The notes: generated by a model not told the origin, from the sequence alone. 64,000 nt of DNA from Aurantiochytrium sp. KH105 (GCA_003116975.1 BGKB01000207.1:1-64000), one strand, 5' to 3'. Shown: positions 37,337 through 47,331, counted from the stretch's first letter. Numbers and translations: made by a program.

Positions 37337-37665
37337 ATCCATTGCCGGAGAGTTGACCCTTTTCATAGACGTATAAAGGAAACTGGGCTCTCAGGATCGC
37401 GAAATGGTAGATGGAAAACAAACAGACGGACCGACAGAAAAACGCCACAAAGAAGCTCTTGCTAAACTTTTTTGTATCTTTCGCGGCTGCTTCGCATTCA
37501 CAGTGTTCAGCATGTAACTTATCGCAAAAAGCATCGTTTCGTTGACGAAAAAAAAAGAACCAGAAGAAAAGAGTAAATTACAGTCTCCCTGTAGGTACGA
37601 CAGTCAATAAGTTTATAGGCCTAGGCCCCTAAAATCCCGATTTGTTCCACGATCCTGTCATCCCA
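37337..37665. other. Convergent intergenic stretch
   Basis: 329 bp between the kinase and the Hsp70-like gene. TAGGCCTA occurs at 37616-37623. No gene seen. Confidence 0.4.
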
Positions 37666-39345
37666 TCAAAACCCGTTGGAGACGGGTGGCGGAAAGTAAA
37701 TCTTTGCAGCTACGAAGATAGCCACGAGAAGCGCGAGTAGTGCTGTTAAAAGGGTCATATCTGGTCCCTGCGCTGGCTCGTCTTTTACGTCCGTCGAACC
37801 CTGAGTATCTGCGCCGACGAGCAAGGTGCCATCATCGGATATTTCAAAGGTGACATCAATTGATGCCTCACCGGCCCGCAGCTTGCTACCGCCATGAACA
37901 GGAAAGTTGCGGCAACCCACCCAATGATTTTCGCGCGCCGTTGGAGCCTCGCCTTCGAAAAGGTCGATGGTGATGCCACGCTGATAGTCAGAGTGCGTTG
38001 TAAAAGTACGTGTCACTTTGCAAGGGAACTTGGTGTTGCGTGCCAGCACAGAAAGCAAGTCGCCTGAACCGGTCTCCACACCAATGGTGAAGGGAAGAGC
38101 GTCAATCATGAGCACCTTGGCGAGCTTGTAGGAGTCCGTGCCCGAGAGAATTGCTGCTTGGATGGCGGCTCCCTGCGAGACCGCGCGGTCTGCCTTGACA
38201 TTGACGCAGAGCTCAGTGACGCCCGTTGTCTTTAGCACCACGCGACGAACCCAAGGCATTTGCGTTGAAAGACCGACCATGACAACCTCATCGAGCTTGA
38301 CGTCAGCCTCTCGTGCATCCTCAAGGGCGCCTGCCAAGACTGATTCGATCTTCGCTTGCAGGGGCAAAGTCAGTGCCTCAAAGGTCTCGCGAGTGATGTC
38401 GATATCGTCCGTGACCCACGCATGCTCTTCCGAGGAGAGAACGCACTTGGCTTGCTCGCACTCTGAACGCAAACGGGACTTTTCTGAGTCAGACATGTCT
38501 TTGAGTGCCACCCCCCGTCGCGCAGAGACATGTTGCATGAGAAGCGCGTCAACGTCATCACCGCCTAGGTGATTATCGCCTCGAAGTGCAATGGCCTCAA
38601 ACTTGCCGTTCGTGATACGAAGCAGAGAAACATCAAAGGTGCCCCCGCCCATATCAACGACCATGACGACCTTTGAGCCCGCTACAAATAGTCCATATGC
38701 CATGGCAGCCGCCATCGGTTCAGACAAGAGTCGAAGCACACGCAGACCGCGCGACTCGGCGACGCGCCTCGTTGCGACCCGTTGGCGATCCGTAAAGAAG
38801 GCCGGAACAGTAATGACAACGTGCGTGATTTTGGCCTTGCGTTTTGCAACATAAGCTTGAGCAACCTCGCACAAGTGGTCAAGGATAGCCCCCGCTACCT
38901 GCTCGGGTTCGACGCCACCTTTACCCTTGGCCGCGCCCAAAACGATGCCGCCATCAGATTTCCTTTCGCGGACTGAAAATGCAAGAGACGCAAGTCCATC
39001 TTCCTGCGCGTCAATATCCTGAAAACGACGGCCGAGAAAGCGCTTGGCGCCGCGGATAAGTACGCCCTCGCTGTTCTGGCTCCCCTCCTCCTCCTCCTTA
39101 TTCTTCTTCTTGGCTTCCTCCTGCGCCGCAAGCGCGTCTTGGCCGACCGCTGTGATGGTATTGGACGCGTCGACCCACACAACCGAAGGCACGGTCTTGA
39201 GCCCTGTTTTCTGGCATTTGATGGTCTTGGCCCGCGCAAGATCCTCGACCCAGATCGACACGCAAGAGTTCGTGGTCCCCAGATCGATGCCAACCTGAGC
39301 GTCGAAATCGCCCGACCATTTATCCTCTTCTCTTGTCAGCATCAT
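37666..39345 (-). CDS. Tail-anchored Hsp70-like protein with shortened substrate domain
   Basis: 559 residues. The Hsp70 ATPase domain is clear: GIDLGTTNSCVS (19-30), VPAFFTDRQR (180-189), DMGGGTFDVS (231-240), GDNHLGGDDVD (256-266). The phosphate-2/adenosine region is altered, VGLSTQMP (357-364) where VGGSTRIP is usual. In the segment GQDALAAQ (68-75) the position of the catalytic lysine (Lys70 of DnaK, Lys71 of Hsc70) appears to be Leu72, so ATP hydrolysis may be weak. After the linker VLMIDAL comes a beta-type substrate domain (about 410-510) but no alpha-helical lid. The protein ends in one hydrophobic helix (530-551) and eight residues PPPVSNGF, a tail-anchor arrangement putting the chaperone in the cytosol on ER, mitochondrial or another membrane. 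A Glu/Lys-rich insert (76-90) is also unusual. Confidence 0.85.
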   Translation of the reverse strand: MMLTREEDKWSGDFDAQVGIDLGTTNSCVSIWVEDLARAKTIKCQKTGLKTVPSVVWVDASNTITAVGQDALAAQEEAKKKNKEEEEGSQNSEGVLIRGAKRFLGRRFQDIDAQEDGLASLAFSVRERKSDGGIVLGAAKGKGGVEPEQVAGAILDHLCEVAQAYVAKRKAKITHVVITVPAFFTDRQRVATRRVAESRGLRVLRLLSEPMAAAMAYGLFVAGSKVVMVVDMGGGTFDVSLLRITNGKFEAIALRGDNHLGGDDVDALLMQHVSARRGVALKDMSDSEKSRLRSECEQAKCVLSSEEHAWVTDDIDITRETFEALTLPLQAKIESVLAGALEDAREADVKLDEVVMVGLSTQMPWVRRVVLKTTGVTELCVNVKADRAVSQGAAIQAAILSGTDSYKLAKVLMIDALPFTIGVETGSGDLLSVLARNTKFPCKVTRTFTTHSDYQRGITIDLFEGEAPTARENHWVGCRNFPVHGGSKLRAGEASIDVTFEISDDGTLLVGADTQGSTDVKDEPAQGPDMTLLTALLALLVAIFVAAKIYFPPPVSNGF

Positions 39346-40043
39346 TCGCTCAAATCAACACGTTCACATTCCCTCCCCTGCCCTTTCATCCACGCTTCCA
39401 CCCTTCCCAACGACGCTCTTTCTCTCGCACAATCCTCTTCTCCTCCGCAAGCACCTCCTTCACACCCATTCTCCGCCCACGTACCGCGACCTCGCCGGCC
39501 TGCAATTTCCGCGCCTCTCCGCCGCGGCCCGCCGGCGTCTCGCTCCACACGGCCTCCATCTCCGTCTCCGGGCGAGCGAGCGCAGCGCTCGCGCCGCCGC
39601 TCTCGAAGGGGTTCTGCCCGCTCCGCGTCTGCGTGTGGCCCACGCCGGCGGCGGCGGTCGACGGCGAACCCGCGGCGGGGCTCCACTCTGTCGCGTTTCG
39701 TCTAGGCACTAACTGTAAACCCTCAATCAATCAATACCTGCCGGTCGAGACAACGCGAGCCCGAGGCGCCAGCCTGGACGCACAGGCCGACGGCGACCCG
39801 CGCGGCGCAGACCCGCATCGCCGCGCCGCTGCATCGCGAGAGACGCGTGCCTGCCTGCCTGCCTGCGTGCCTGCCTGCCTGTCCGCTCGACAGCTCGGCG
39901 GCGTGCCAGCCACATCTAGTTTGCTCTGCCGGAGGCCGAACGTTGGAGCGGAGCAGAGCAGGAGCAGAGCAGAGCAGAGCCGGTGACGGCTGCAGCAGCA
40001 CAGCGGCGAGGTCGTCCTGCGAACGTGCGAGCAGAACGTAGCG
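39346..40043. promoter_or_regulatory. Shared divergent promoter region (Hsp70-like / MANF)
   Basis: 698 bp separate the two start codons in head-to-head orientation. It contains CCTG/CTGC repeats near 39847-39890 and AGCAG repeats near 39950-39980. A CCCACGTAC stretch at about 39476 holds a CCACG core, but no complete ER-stress element (CCAAT-N9-CCACG) is seen. Confidence 0.45.
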
Positions 40044-40753
40044 ATGGCGGTCTTTCTTCGAAGGCTCGCGGTGCTTGTCGCCTTCTTCCTGGCTGTTCTT
40101 GCGGTCTGTGCCCCGTTGGCGAGTGCAGACAAGCCCAAGGAGTGCGAGAGTAAGTGCAACAGAGGCAGGCAGACCCTGCTTTTTTCGGGAGAAAGGATGG
40201 TGGGTTGAGAGCGGATGGGGAAAAAAGCTCGTGGCGAAGGAATCATAAAGCGACTTGACAGAGAGTGTACTGACTTGTTCGATGCTGATTGATGATGCTT
40301 GCCCTCGCCACAGTTTGCGTGAATCTATTGACCAAGGTGGAAGCGCAGGTCAAGGTGAAGAGGACGCAGGCCAAGGCCAACAAGGAAAAGTTTGATGCGC
40401 AGAGCGCAATTGAGACCTCCGTGGACCAGGTCTGCGAAGAGGATGCCAAAACTCAAGCCGAGAAGAAGGTCTGCTACTACCTGACACCCGTCAAGCGCAA
40501 GATCTCGCAGCCTATGAGCAACTACATGCCAGCAGACCGCATCTGCAAAAAGCTCAAGGCCGAGTCTCCCGAACTCTGTCAGGTTCGGGAAGCGGTTAAG
40601 ATTGACAAGGGCAATACCGACTACACCAAGCTCCGTGTCAAAGACCTGAAGAAGATTCTGGCGGACCGCGGCGTGCAGTGCTCTGGATGCCTCGAAAAGG
40701 AAGAGTTTGTGAAGCGCTGCCTCGAGACTGAGGATCTTCACACGGAGCTGTGA
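40044..40753 (+). CDS. MANF: MANF/ARMET orthologue, ER-resident stress protein
   Basis: Two exons, 40044-40149 and 40314-40753, joined over a 164-bp intron with donor GTAAGT and acceptor CACAG; product 181 residues, the usual MANF length. A signal peptide (about 1-28, LAVLVAFFLAVLAVCAP) leads into the saposin-like N-domain. All eight MANF cysteines are in place: 34, 37, 76, 89, 113, 124 and the C-terminal CSGC (158-161) that corresponds to CKGC of animal MANF; Cys171 is extra. The SAP-like C-domain has LRVKDLKKILADRG. It ends HTEL, a KDEL-type retrieval signal like the RTDL of human MANF. In animals MANF binds BiP and holds its nucleotide state during ER stress. The assignment outside animals rests on cysteine spacing, length and tail, and is strong. 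Confidence 0.9.
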
Positions 40754-41449
40754 GCGTGGTTGCATTCTCTTTCCCTTTTTAGCACATTTCCTCCTTTGCT
40801 TTCTTTCATAATTTTATAGCGCTTTACCGCGACGAGGAGAGCGAGGTACGCAAATTCACAAATCAAATCACATCAAGTAATGTAATCATTCTCATGCGCG
40901 ACGTTCGATGATACTGTGTTTATATCTCGGCCGGATTGGAATCGCGTGCCCCGCACCGTGGTCGGCGGACGGCGCGTGTGCGCAAGCGCGGGATTCTCTT
41001 GTTCCTCGGATCATCAATTTCAAATTAAAAAGGCACTCCTTCCGTTTTGCAGTTGCCACCTCGCTGGCGTTTTTCACTCACGAGTGAATTCGCCAGGGCA
41101 GACGGGGGGGGGGGGTTGCTTTCACGTTGATGTCAAACCCCCCAATCATGAACACGATCACAATCAATCAAAATGCACTTTTGTTTTGTTTTCCAGATAA
41201 TACGGGTTTGTCACCTCGCGGACATTCTCAACATGCGAGAGCATCATCCTTGCGAGCGGATTTGTCAGGCAAACACGGACGAGCAGCTTCGCACATGCGG
41301 CGAGCATGCACACGAGACTTGGAGAAGGAATAAAACGAGAGCGAGGCAGGACTTCTTCTTCCTCTTGTTGTTTTTGGTTTTTCTTTTTTGCGTGATTTGA
41401 ATGCCCAGCGTCCCGCCACGAGGAAACGCTGCGCCACGGACCAGCCAAA
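40754..41449. other. Convergent intergenic stretch
   Basis: 696 bp between MANF and C1D. It has a G run at 41104-41114 and only short ORFs with mixed codon use. Confidence 0.4.
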
Positions 41450-42206
41450 TTACCTCTTCTTTTTGGACTTCTTCTTCTTGGTGGAGCTCTTGTTGTTCTT
41501 GTTTCCATTGCTCTTCATGTTCTTTGCAGCGCTGCGTGGGGTCCCAGCCTCCTGCGTGCGTGCAGTGCTCGGCGTGGACGGACGGCTGCTCTGCTGCTCA
41601 GAGGGTTCAGGGGTCTTGCGCTTGTTGCTGCGTGCCTTGGCCGCACTTGGGGTCTCAGGCGCCTTTGCCTCGTCGCCCTTTGTCTCCTCCATGTCCTCGT
41701 CACCGTCACCGTTCTTTGCTTCTTGCTGTTCGCGCAACTTTTGCTCCTGCCTCTTGGCACGCTCTTCCATTTGCATCGTCTTGCCCATGTAGCGCTTGAC
41801 CCGATCAATCTCGCGGCGCACAGGGTGTTCCTTTGGCGAAACGCCTTGCGTTTTCAGGTACATGTAAAAGAGCGAATTGAGCGAGTAGCTGTACACAAGG
41901 TTGAGCTTGGCATTCTCTGTGGCGCTCAGGGTGGGCGCCACGTCTTTGCGTGGCTTTTCCACATATGGCGCGACCTGAACGCAGTCAAGAGAAATGAACA
42001 TATCGTTTTCGAAACATTATTGCGCAGGCATGGCGATGATAGCGTTTCAGCAATTCGTGTTAGTCTTCGTAGGTCCTCCAAGGCGCCTCAAGCAAAGTCG
42101 CGAGTGCATCATGCCGCGAACTCACCTTTTCCTCAATCCTCGTCAAGGCTTGGTCGAAGCGATCGAGCATGCCCTGAATTTCCGTGGGCAATGAACTGGT
42201 CGCCAT
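41450..42206 (-). CDS. C1D: C1D / Rrp47 family exosome cofactor
   Basis: Two exons on the minus strand: 42206-42126 (MATSSLPTEIQGMLDRFDQA to EEK, 27 codons, phase 0) and 41974-41450, around a 151-bp intron with donor GTGAGT and acceptor TTCAG; total 201 residues. The Sas10/C1D helical domain is visible in LDRFDQALTRIEE, then LNLVYSYSLNSLFYMYLKTQ and HPVRREIDRVKRYMGK. This is the hallmark block of C1D, Rrp47 and Lrp1. These nuclear proteins bind Rrp6 and structured RNA and help the exosome process 5.8S rRNA and snoRNA. The C-terminal half is disordered and ends in a Lys-rich tail (KKKKSKKKR), as in family members where the tail binds RNA. Without the first exon the domain would be incomplete, which supports the splicing. 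Confidence 0.85.
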
Positions 42207-42965
42207 TGTCAATCCTTTCGACTTCTGCGGCTACAAGTCGAGCTCGCTAGCTTGGTGTAGAGTTCCTCTCGGCAGACTTCTCTCACTCTTGCTCTGTACT
42301 TGTTGCAGAGACAATGAGCAGGTTGAAGCCAGGCAGCCAGCCGCCTGAGGCCGCCAGGCAGCTAGCCTGCCGAAGGCGCGAGTAAATAGGCTTCTTTGGA
42401 GAGTGCCGCCCCGCTCGCTCGCGGCGACAAGTCGCCCAAGTCTGCTGCGCACGGGCAAGCCCGGCCGACCTGCGCGACCCAAGTCCACACGTCGCTGGGT
42501 CCACCAGCGAGTCTTTGCGCGCGGCGCGGCCAGCCAAGCCGAAGCGGCCTAATTCTCGTTTTATAAGTGAAAAAAAAAAGGCTCAAGCAGCAGGCCGGGA
42601 CGATGTTAAAGTGTCCCCGGCTGCACTTTGGTTGATTCACTGTCAGGAGGGGAGGTGTAAGCATTGATGGTCAGAAAGAAAAATTGATGATGATGATGTG
42701 CGATGATGATGATTCTTGGGTTACCGTATCGCTCGTATTTGGGTTAAAAAAAAAAAAGGAGAGATAAAAGCGAAAACCTCAACGAGGAAGAAGTCCGACC
42801 AGCTTGTCATTGTAAATCGCCCCTTTTGTTTGCAACATGATAAAAAGGAAAGAAGAAGCGAAGAAGTCACGTAATACAAAGTCAAGAAGCATGAACCAGT
42901 AAGATGATTACGTTTCGCGAAAAAATACCGAGAAAGAGGGGGAACGACGTGATCTCCTCGTCGTC
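42207..42965. other. Intergenic stretch without a recognised gene
   Basis: 759 bp between C1D (5' end) and the deaminase (3' end). It has A-rich runs at about 42569 and 42747 and GATGAT repeats at 42688-42712. ORFs are short and overlapping. Confidence 0.4.
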
Positions 42966-44227
42966 TCATACATTCGTGGACGATGCGCTCTTGAGCTCGC
43001 GATCCGTCTGCTGAAGGCCCTTAAAGTACTTGACGGTCTTGACACGAAGCTCCATCGTGGCGTCCTCGTCGCAGACAATGCAGGCGCATGGATGCTGCTG
43101 GATAGCGCTCACGGTCCACATGTGACTGATGCCCTCTTCAATGCACTTGGCAAGCGCAATGGACTTGGAAATGCCCAAAATGATAATGAGAACCTCGCGC
43201 GCAGCCATGACTGTACCGACACCCACCGTGAGAGCCATGCGCGGAACCTTTTCCAGATCGCCTCCAAAGAAGCGTGAGTTCGCCACGATGGTGTCGTACG
43301 CCAGCGTCTTGATGCGAGTCTTGGAGGCCAATGAGCTTCCAGGTTCATTGAACGCAATGTGGCCATCCGGGCCAATGCCGCCAAGGAAGAGCTCAATGCC
43401 GCCAAAAGACTCGATTTTCGCCTCGTAGTCTTCGCATTCCTTGGCGAGGTCCTTGGCGTTTCCATCGAGCAGATGCACATTCTCGCGTCTGAAAACCAAC
43501 AAAAAATGATAGCGATTGGCAAGAACGTGTGAGCTTTCGTGCATGCAAGAAAGAGAGAGAGAGACAGAGCGAGAGACAGAAAGAGAGAGAGCTCTCGCGC
43601 CATGTGAGTTGTGCAAGGCGTGACTTACTTGATGTCGATCTTGGAAAATAGATGCTTCCACATGAACGAGTGATAGCTCTCAGGATGATCTTCGGGGATG
43701 CCGACATACTCATCCATGTTGAAGGTCACTACATTGGCAAAGCTGAGCTTTCCTGCTTCATGGAACTCCACCAGCTTTTTGTACGTCCCAAGAGGAGAGG
43801 ATCCAGTCGGCAGTCCTGTCGCATGTCAACGTTTGCTTTGTTAGTCTGAGATAAATTCCAGTCCACCTCGCCTCATCGCTGCAAAAGAGAGAGAGGGAAG
43901 AGATAAAGTCGGGCTTCTTGCAAGACTCGTCCGCGCGTTGTCTCGCCTTGCCTTGCCATGCTTTGCCTCGCCTTACCTTGCCGCACATGCAGCGAGGAGT
44001 TCTCGGCCCGAGGGTCTCGGCGTCACGGGTCCCAGCCAATCGAGACGCCCATCCATCTGCACGTTCGGCCAACTCGCCAGCCCAGCCAAGTCCAGCCCAG
44101 CTCGGACGAACGTACCCAGCACAAAAGGGCGCTCTGCCGTGGGCGCAAAGTCGGTGATGCGCTTGAGCACGTAGCCAGCGACCCAGGCTGCCACGCCATC
44201 GGAGTCGTCTTCGATGATGAGCCGCAT
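42966..44227 (-). CDS. GNPDA: Glucosamine-6-phosphate deaminase
   Basis: Three exons: 44227-44116 (ends in phase 1, donor GTACGT), 43815-43629 (acceptor CGACAG, donor GTAAGT) and 43488-42966 (acceptor TTTCAG). Introns are 300 and 140 bp. The joined product is 273 residues, close to bacterial NagB (266) and human GNPDA1 (289). It converts glucosamine-6-phosphate to fructose-6-phosphate and ammonia, returning amino sugar to glycolysis. Signature blocks: [58 protein letters not shown] (catalytic Asp/His/Glu region) and [17 protein letters not shown]. The middle exon supplies the essential DEY block, so intron placement is well supported. Cytosolic. Intron 1 and its surroundings are rich in CTTGCC-type repeats. 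Confidence 0.9.
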
Positions 44228-44397
44228 CTTTCCTGTATTCTTGCTTTGGTCACCACTTGGTCACACCACGGTCAATAGATCGCAATAGAAGATTGATTCG
44301 ATTCGATGACGAGGAAGAGGATGATGATGACAAAACAAATCCGGGAAAACTAAAGAAAAGAAAAAAGCATAGGGCACGGTGGCTACATACAAGATGA

Positions 44398-45732
44398 TTA
44401 CCTTTCAAACCACTCGAAAAATTCACAGGTCTGCGTGCTATTGGGGTTGCACTTGAAGAAATAACGCGAAGCTTTGACAGAGTACTTTAACGCGGCGGAA
44501 CGGCCGCACGTGCACTTGGGTGCCTGTGAGGCAATCATGGGTCTTCGCATGCGAAACGTAAGACTGATTCGGGCAAGTTGGGTGAGCGGATGCGCCCCAA
44601 TCGATTCGTGACTCTGCGTTGGAACACCATGCTTCCACGACTCCTGCGCGCCAGGCCACATGATGATGGCATGGTTGTGAGGGACCCTAGCCGTGTAGAC
44701 CTCTGAAATCTGCTTTGTATCGCTTTCGATCTTGTGCCACCGAAAATAGCGCGTACTTCCGAGCGAAAGTGCCGCGACGATGGCACGGGGTCCCAAGGTT
44801 GTTAAATAATCGCTATGAAAGGCAATTCCATCTGTGCCGTCTCGGTAATAGTTACAAAGCGCAAATGAAGGTTTCCATGCTGCTACATAGGCATCATCAC
44901 CTTTGTGCGAGCGTGCGAGGCCCCTTTCACAGCGAGCCGCAAAGCGTTCCCGCACGAGATTTTGCATAGCCTCGGAGGACTCCTCAAGGCGCCGAAGCGT
45001 TGACTCAGGCGTGACGTGTGTTGGGTCCGCGTCTTTGTTGGCATCTTCATCGACGGCATCGCGACGTTCGCGCTCGCGCGTGACTGTGCCCTTGTCAAAG
45101 CGGTATGTAGCGCTCAGTCGGTTGGTTCCTCCTGTATTGTTAAAGACTGTCCACACGGAGGGTTTCCACGAGGCTTTCGCCTCGCGCATGAGCATTTTCG
45201 CGAGATCGGCTGCGAGGTCTGCTGCAACAGCACCAGGTACAATCTCAAAGGGGCAAGCGAGGCGCTCAAGGTCCTGATTGGTGAGGGCGCGCTCCTCACG
45301 AGACCCTTTGGCACGAACAGTGATAAGTTCGGGTCCCCTTGCGCGATGAAATTGACCAAGAAATGCAACCTGGCTTGCGTTTTCTGCGGCACCACACTTG
45401 CTTTGCGAGTCTTGCTCGCTTCGTGCGAGACAGTGGCGAGCGAGGTGTTCGTCTACTTTGAGCAGCGGCATACTCACTCCGCAAGCTGGACAAGCGACGC
45501 GTCTTTGTGCGTGAGAGCGCTCGTCATCCACAAATGCATCTGGGGATGGTCGATCCTCGCGTTGGCGTTTTCTCCAAAAGCTATGCAATGAAGCCTTGTC
45601 TTTGCCGTTCCCTTTGCCTTTGCCTTTCGAGTTATCAGCACTGATGCGTTTGATGGAGGAGGTGGAGGAAGAGGATGATAACGATGACGAGGAGGTAGTA
45701 GAGGAGGCGAGTGAGTTTTTGTTTAGGTTCAT
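44398..45732 (-). CDS. AlkB-type dioxygenase with PIP-like, zinc and GRF modules
   Basis: 444 residues. The 2OG/Fe(II) core (about 160-396) has the iron triad His306-x-Asp308 (GIAFHSDYL) and His368 (SWKHGVPTQ), with Arg388 and Arg394 in RISLTFR for 2-oxoglutarate, as in ALKBH2/3-type demethylases that remove alkyl groups from DNA or RNA bases. Additional parts: KASLHSFW (46-53), a PCNA-box-like motif with Lys in place of the leading Gln; a small CPAC-x11-H-x3-H-C zinc motif (81-101) resembling UBZ fingers; and a C-terminal GRF zinc finger (407-443, CTCGRSAALKYSVKASRYFF then CNP and CEFFEWF), which binds single-stranded nucleic acid. A Ser-rich, Lys-rich leader precedes these. The whole suggests a replication-coupled repair demethylase. 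Substrate not determinable. ATG 45732. Confidence 0.85.
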   Translation of the reverse strand: MNLNKNSLASSTTSSSSLSSSSSTSSIKRISADNSKGKGKGNGKDKASLHSFWRKRQREDRPSPDAFVDDERSHAQRRVACPACGVSMPLLKVDEHLARHCLARSEQDSQSKCGAAENASQVAFLGQFHRARGPELITVRAKGSREERALTNQDLERLACPFEIVPGAVAADLAADLAKMLMREAKASWKPSVWTVFNNTGGTNRLSATYRFDKGTVTRERERRDAVDEDANKDADPTHVTPESTLRRLEESSEAMQNLVRERFAARCERGLARSHKGDDAYVAAWKPSFALCNYYRDGTDGIAFHSDYLTTLGPRAIVAALSLGSTRYFRWHKIESDTKQISEVYTARVPHNHAIIMWPGAQESWKHGVPTQSHESIGAHPLTQLARISLTFRMRRPMIASQAPKCTCGRSAALKYSVKASRYFFKCNPNSTQTCEFFEWFER

Positions 45733-46326
45733 GGTCGATGGTTTGTCACGCGAGCACCTCGGGCCCTTTCTTTCTTCAGACCTTTGATGACAATTCAGGC
45801 CTCTTTGCTCGAGTCACCGGCCCGGCCTGCCGATGTACTGCAGGGCAGGGTCACACGGCCAACCTATGGCAAGGCTTCCACGCGCGATTGTTGCATCACT
45901 CATTCACTCTCCCTCCCTGTCTCCCTCCTTCCTTTCACCACTGGCATCATCTTTTGGGCTACCCAGTCGACGGCGAACCCTGGAGCCAACGGATCATTTC
46001 AAGAAAAACAAGAACTAGACTTTTCGCTTGCTCGCTTGCTTGCTCGCTGCCCGGCACGAACGTTGGTCGATCTCAGAATTTCTTTAGACCACAAACGCGC
46101 GCGCGTGGCGTCGCTCGCGATCTTTTGCTTTTGCTTTTGCCTTTGAGACGAGTTGAACTGAGCTGAGCTGAGCTGAGCTGGCGTTGAGCTGGTGTTGATC
46201 GTCTCGTTTTCTTGGTTCATTCGAAGAAAACGTGAATAGCCACGGGAGTTCTTGGTTGATTCTCTTATTTGCGTGAGCAAGGGGACGTGCTTTGGTCAAA
46301 CCTTGACGTTGCGCTCACCAACCAGC
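45733..46326. promoter_or_regulatory. Divergent intergenic region (AlkB / hypothetical)
   Basis: 594 bp between two head-to-head genes. It contains GCTT/GCTC repeats at 46025-46052 and AGCTG repeats at 46158-46181. Confidence 0.4.
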
Positions 46327-47331
46327 ATGAAGTCTCTGCTCAAGCGACGCGGCAAGAATGAGGACGCCAACCGACTCGCCAAGTACGCCACGGAGAAAGG
46401 AGATGAGAGCAATAGCTTTGCTGCTCTCTCGGATCGTCTTATGCAAGACCTACGCAGCAAGATTACCGAAATCTCCTCGGAGGAGGTATACTCGGAGTCA
46501 TGGATCCAGCTGACGCAGGTAGTAGATCGTATCGCCGTGGTTGTTCGGACCGAGAGTGGTTTGAGTGAGCTAAGCGCCGATGATGAAGGCACACGTGAAG
46601 AAAAGGGCGCTGGTGATGGCGAAGGCAAGGAGACAACGCTCTGGGACGGTGACGAAGCTGCCATTCGCTTCTTGCTCGAGCATGGTAAGACCAATGTCAT
46701 GCTCCGAATGCTTGAGACTTTCAAGAGTGCCCAGCGCGATGCCCTTCAAAGTGACTGTCACCCGGTTACGATCGAACCACGCCTCCAAGATGCCTCGCGA
46801 CGATTTGAGAGTGGTCTCTGCACGATTTTGCACCATGCGCTTGCGCATGCAGAAGTTGCAGAGACGATTGATTTGAAAGTGCTACTTGGGACGATTCGCG
46901 ACGCCTTTTACTTTGCTGTAAGTAGGCCCGAGCTCGTTGCCGACACCGAAGTCTCTCTTGAAGGGGCGGGATTTACGCTGCTTGCGGCCGTTGTGGGCCA
47001 CTTTGAGCGCAACGACGACGAGCACCGCGTCATGCCCATCATTCTCGAGCTGGAGGTGCTGGCCCTTACCATTCGGCACTTGCGTGTCAATGCAGATCGC
47101 CTTTCCTCAGCGGATCGCGCCATGGCGCTTGTCGCCATCTCTCTCATGGTGGGTGTCGAGGATTTCGGCATTCATGAGGACAAATACCTTCCCACGTCGG
47201 GAGATCTCGAAGGATTCTTGGAACTTCAGTCTATTGTTGACGAGGTCCTTGAAGAAAGTCCAGATCTGCGACGGTCGCTTCGTGCTCTCACGGATGAAGT
47301 TGCGCGCAAGACTCGGGCGGTAAAAAAGTGA
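46327..47331 (+). CDS. Hypothetical alpha-helical protein
   Basis: 334 residues from ATG 46327 (MKSLLKRRGKNEDANRLAKY). Codon use and composition are those of a real gene. An acidic, Gly-rich loop at about 86-105 (DDEGTREEKGAGDGEGKE) separates a short N-terminal helical part from a longer helical C-terminal part with leucine-rich amphipathic stretches (GFTLLAAVVGHFERND, RVMPIILELEVLALTIRHL) that look like HEAT/ARM-type helices. No signal peptide, membrane segment or catalytic motif. I do not recognise the family. It stands alone between divergent AlkB and a long GC-rich gap. Confidence 0.65.
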   Translation: MKSLLKRRGKNEDANRLAKYATEKGDESNSFAALSDRLMQDLRSKITEISSEEVYSESWIQLTQVVDRIAVVVRTESGLSELSADDEGTREEKGAGDGEGKETTLWDGDEAAIRFLLEHGKTNVMLRMLETFKSAQRDALQSDCHPVTIEPRLQDASRRFESGLCTILHHALAHAEVAETIDLKVLLGTIRDAFYFAVSRPELVADTEVSLEGAGFTLLAAVVGHFERNDDEHRVMPIILELEVLALTIRHLRVNADRLSSADRAMALVAISLMVGVEDFGIHEDKYLPTSGDLEGFLELQSIVDEVLEESPDLRRSLRALTDEVARKTRAVKK

